A stretch of DNA of 7,138 bases from NCBI GenBank assembly GCA_027621895.1, contig JAQCAK010000089.1, positions 1 to 7,138 of the forward strand, in the 5' to 3' direction. Positions within the stretch are counted from its first letter, which is position 1. Each line of letters opens with the position of its first letter. Source of the stretch: Pseudomonadota bacterium. Its GTDB lineage: Bacteria > Pseudomonadota > Gammaproteobacteria > Pseudomonadales > Azotimanducaceae. This document shows, piece by piece, positions 5,260-7,138 of the stretch. A program made the position numbers and the translations under genes. Under the pieces are notes generated by a model. The model was given only the letters and a program-made list of their open reading frames with translations, did no database searches and was not told the DNA's origin.

Positions 5260-6257
5260 GGTGATGGCAGGGAGTGCCTCAGGCGCAGCAGTATGGCCAC
5301 ATCGGGTGATGTATCGGTGATGATATCCTCGGACCCGGCAACATCCAGTTGCGTCCGGTTTCCGAGTTTCACTGAGCCACCCAGAACCAGTTGTGCCGCG
5401 GTGTCCCCCAGTTCCCGCAGACTGCTGTCGAACAGGGCCGAGTGGTAGTCCAGCTGCGTTTTCAGGCTCACGCGTTCATGGAAGCGCCAGGCCAGAGTCG
5501 TTGAACCGAAAAACACCGTGTCCCTGATCATGCCGGGCAACAGATCCCCGGCGCTGTCGTTTTCCCCGGGACGCAAAATGCCGAGAGAGCTGTGCAATCG
5601 AAGATGCTGCCGGCCAAAAAGTTCGGACTGTGAAACCTGAATGGCGACGAAGCCGTCCGTGCCGCCACTCCCTGTGAGCTTTTCAGGATCGCCGGTTGGC
5701 AGTTTGATACCCGCCTGCAGGGTCCATTGACGCTGGTTGCTGCTGGCTACCAGATAACCCAGGGTCAGACGGACATCACCGACGCCAGAGCGTTGCTGCT
5801 GAAGATCGACGAGTGTGGTGTTGTTTCTTGCATAGGCGTATCGCAATTGATTGGCCGGGTAGCTCTTGCGCCCGCCACCCGGCAGTCCGAACAGATCATG
5901 CCAGTTCTCGATGAAGTGATCGAGAGAACCGCCGTCATGATGAAAATAGGGTAGATCGACAGCCGCAACCCAACGATCAGAAAAGCGCCAGGCAGCGCCA
6001 AGTGTTGTCTGCAGGGTTTCTCCATCGACAATGATGGATTCGTTGCGGGAGGAGCTCCGGGTGAAGTTGTTTGCGAGATCAACACCGACCTGCAGCAGCA
6101 CGGTCTCTTTACCGGGAAGGGTCAGCGGGGAAGGAATCCCTGCAGCCCGGACGAACGGATTCAGGTTCGAAGTGGAGTAGGGGGCGAACAGGTCAGCGCC
6201 CGCTGCAGAAAAAGAAATCAGCAGGCTGAACAGGGCGGCGGGCAATCTGGAGATCAA
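5256..6257 (-). CDS. DUF3187 family protein, probable outer-membrane beta-barrel
   Basis: An exported protein of 333 aa with a signal peptide (residues 1-21, cleavage after SAAGA). Alternating amphipathic strands and a hydrophobic alternating C-terminal strand (VAILLRLRHSL) are typical of an outer-membrane beta-barrel. Signature blocks of the DUF3187 family are LNPFVRAAGIPSP (32-44), the GGSLDHFIENWHDLFGLPGGGR segment (about 109-130), NQLRYAY (about 135-141) and SGVGDVRLTLGY (about 157-168). KLPTGDPEKLTGSG matches a loop common in such barrels. The start is taken as TTG (6255-6257), because an in-frame TGA lies two codons upstream and this start keeps Arg4 before the hydrophobic core; no strong ribosome binding site is visible. 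The gene ends at TAG (5256-5258), overlapping the convergent SDR stop. The cellular role of DUF3187 is not known. Confidence 0.9.
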   Translation of the reverse strand: MISRLPAALFSLLISFSAAGADLFAPYSTSNLNPFVRAAGIPSPLTLPGKETVLLQVGVDLANNFTRSSSRNESIIVDGETLQTTLGAAWRFSDRWVAAVDLPYFHHDGGSLDHFIENWHDLFGLPGGGRKSYPANQLRYAYARNNTTLVDLQQQRSGVGDVRLTLGYLVASSNQRQWTLQAGIKLPTGDPEKLTGSGGTDGFVAIQVSQSELFGRQHLRLHSSLGILRPGENDSAGDLLPGMIRDTVFFGSTTLAWRFHERVSLKTQLDYHSALFDSSLRELGDTAAQLVLGGSVKLGNRTQLDVAGSEDIITDTSPDVAILLRLRHSLPSP

Positions 6258-6399
6258 GTTTCACTCGTCTGAATAGAACGTTCCGGAAAGCTTAAGCCAC
6301 AGCCGGATATTTACCAAGACAGCGGGTTCCGATCGTCGCGCAGCCTGGAGTTTTATCGGCAGGATTGTTGATTGCTGCTTCCGGTGTTTAAATCGCCTT

Positions 6400-6849
6400 A
6401 TGTTTGAAGACCTCAAAAGTTACTTTTCATCCTCCCTGACGCCAGCCGCTGAGTTTGCGGAATCATCGGGTCAGGAGGAAATCCGGCGTGCTGCGGCAGC
6501 ACTGCTGCTGATCTGTGCCAGGGCGGACTTTGAACATCATCCTGAGGAACAGCGCGCCATTATCAATGCGTTAGAGCAGACGTTCATGCTTGGAGAGCCT
6601 GCAATCAGTGAGCTTTTGCATTTGCTGGACGAAGAAACCAATACAACTCGCCTGCTGGAGTTCACCCGACTGGTGAACAGGTACTACAGCACACCTGCAA
6701 AGATTGAACTGCTGGAAAACCTCTGGCGGGTGGCTTTTGCGGATGGTCGGCTGGATGAGTTTGAAGAGCACTATATAGCGCGGGTCGCGTTCCTGATCCG
6801 GATTGATCAGGAACAACTGCAGGCCTGCCGTCATGCAGCGGCTCCCTGA
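6400..6849 (+). CDS. TerB-like (COG4103 type) helical protein
   Basis: A 149-aa, all-helical, probably cytoplasmic protein with the two-repeat arrangement of stand-alone TerB-family proteins. The first acidic motif is ARADFEHHPEEQ (40-51); the second is the better conserved AFADGRLDEFEEHYIARVA (112-130), which follows ENLWRV (106-111). The usual ADGE of the first repeat is altered to ADFEHH, so metal binding there may be weaker. The family name comes from tellurite resistance operons, but no other ter gene is nearby and proteins of this type are widespread housekeeping-like genes, so tellurite resistance should not be assumed. The ATG at 6400 has no visible Shine-Dalgarno sequence. The 142-bp gap to the divergent DUF3187 gene shows no promoter that I can defend. 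Confidence 0.85.
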   Translation: MFEDLKSYFSSSLTPAAEFAESSGQEEIRRAAAALLLICARADFEHHPEEQRAIINALEQTFMLGEPAISELLHLLDEETNTTRLLEFTRLVNRYYSTPAKIELLENLWRVAFADGRLDEFEEHYIARVAFLIRIDQEQLQACRHAAAP

Positions 6850-6860
6850 ATCCGCGAGTC

Positions 6861-6880
6861 CCGGGTGTGTTAATACCCGG
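6861..6880. terminator. Possible bidirectional hairpin between convergent genes
   Basis: CCGGGT (6861-6866) pairs perfectly with ACCCGG (6875-6880) around an 8-base loop. It lies between the TerB stop (6849) and the YHYH stop (6882). The plus strand continues into a moderately T-rich stretch (6886-6892) rather than a clean T-run, so a factor-independent terminator is possible but not strong. On the minus strand no T-run follows. Confidence 0.4.
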
Positions 6881-6881
6881 A

Positions 6882-7138
6882 TCAGTTCTTGTTAAATGAC
6901 GGATCCGGTGTCCCGTTGTGGCACTTGAGAATCCAGGGATAGCTGTCTGTGACATAGTAGCCATACTGGCCGTTCAGGGTCATGCCGTTGCAGGTATCCA
7001 GATCGCCCGCGTTCGTGAATTCAAAGTCGTCGACGTAGGTGCCGTCATAGGTCCCGCCTGGATTGGTGTCTGACCTGTCGCCCCGGCTTCCCTGCTTGAG
7101 CGTGTATCCAGATACGGCTTTTCTGACGGTGCCAGTCT
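6882..7138 (-). CDS. YHYH domain-containing protein, C-terminal fragment (cut by right edge)
   Basis: The minus strand is open from the window edge to a TGA at 6882-6884, giving 84 residues with no start codon needed inside the window. The sequence has features of YHYH-domain C-termini: SGYTLKQGSR near the start, PGGTYDGTYVDDFEF in the middle, then DLDTCNGMTLNGQYGYYV, TDSYPW, a Cys in ILKCHNGTPDPSFN and a short NKN end. In better-known members the pattern is GGxYDGxYVxDYEY, DLDxCNG, YHYxxTDxFP and CxxGTPD. The two Cys may form a disulfide, consistent with the exported nature of many family members. The YHYH motif proper and the N-terminus lie outside the window. The molecular function of the family is not established. 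It converges with the TerB gene. Confidence 0.8.
   Translation of the reverse strand, partial: TGTVRKAVSGYTLKQGSRGDRSDTNPGGTYDGTYVDDFEFTNAGDLDTCNGMTLNGQYGYYVTDSYPWILKCHNGTPDPSFNKN

Noticed and set aside
6400..6849. Tellurite resistance function for the TerB-like gene
   Set aside because: No terA, terC, terD, terE or other stress-operon gene is nearby; the family name alone does not support the phenotype.
1..7138. Genetic code reassignment of TAG or TAA
   Set aside because: marR, the SDR and the DUF3187 gene end at TAG at plausible positions, so TAG is a working stop; TAA at one site is not enough to claim recoding.

Overview
This 7.1 kb window looks like chromosomal DNA of a gammaproteobacterium, perhaps a marine or otherwise aquatic one. 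It is moderately GC-rich and densely packed. Its gene families are common in Gammaproteobacteria: an outer-membrane DUF3187 protein, a COG4103-type TerB protein, an NfeD/slipin pair, and a stand-alone MarR regulator with an FEPRWFPVF motif. The taxonomic placement is inference from family content only. I see no mobile element, CRISPR array, tRNA or rRNA.

Layout, left to right. (1) plsC-like acyltransferase, minus strand, running off the left edge and interrupted by an in-frame TAG just after the FPEGTRS motif. (2) A 321-bp divergent intergenic region with two near-identical AT-rich palindromes, each overlapping a candidate sigma-70 promoter that reads into (3) a MarR-family regulator. (4) A minus-strand SPFH slipin and (5) its NfeD membrane serine protease, joined by an ATGA overlap; the slipin 3' end overlaps the marR 3' end by 79 bp. 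(6) A hydroxypyruvate isomerase (hyi), also minus strand, upstream of nfeD; a TAA replaces the expected Tyr codon directly after the last metal-binding Glu, yet the frame stays open for 21 more family-like codons. (7) A divergent plus-strand short-chain dehydrogenase. (8) A minus-strand DUF3187 outer-membrane protein whose stop codon shares a CTAG palindrome with the SDR stop. (9) A plus-strand TerB-like protein. (10) The 3' end of a minus-strand YHYH-domain protein, cut by the right edge; it has no start codon inside the window and was found by direct translation.

How the genes fit together. NfeD and slipin form a well-known membrane-protease and scaffold pair. Hyi and the divergent SDR may share a small-molecule carbonyl pathway, but this is only inferred from position. 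The regulator probably represses itself through the twin palindromes. The most unusual observations are the two single-codon nonsense interruptions about 3.7 kb apart on the same strand (plsC TAG, hyi TAA), each with intact family sequence in frame after the stop, and the symmetrical twin operator/promoter layout before marR. I do not see a clearly new multi-gene system.
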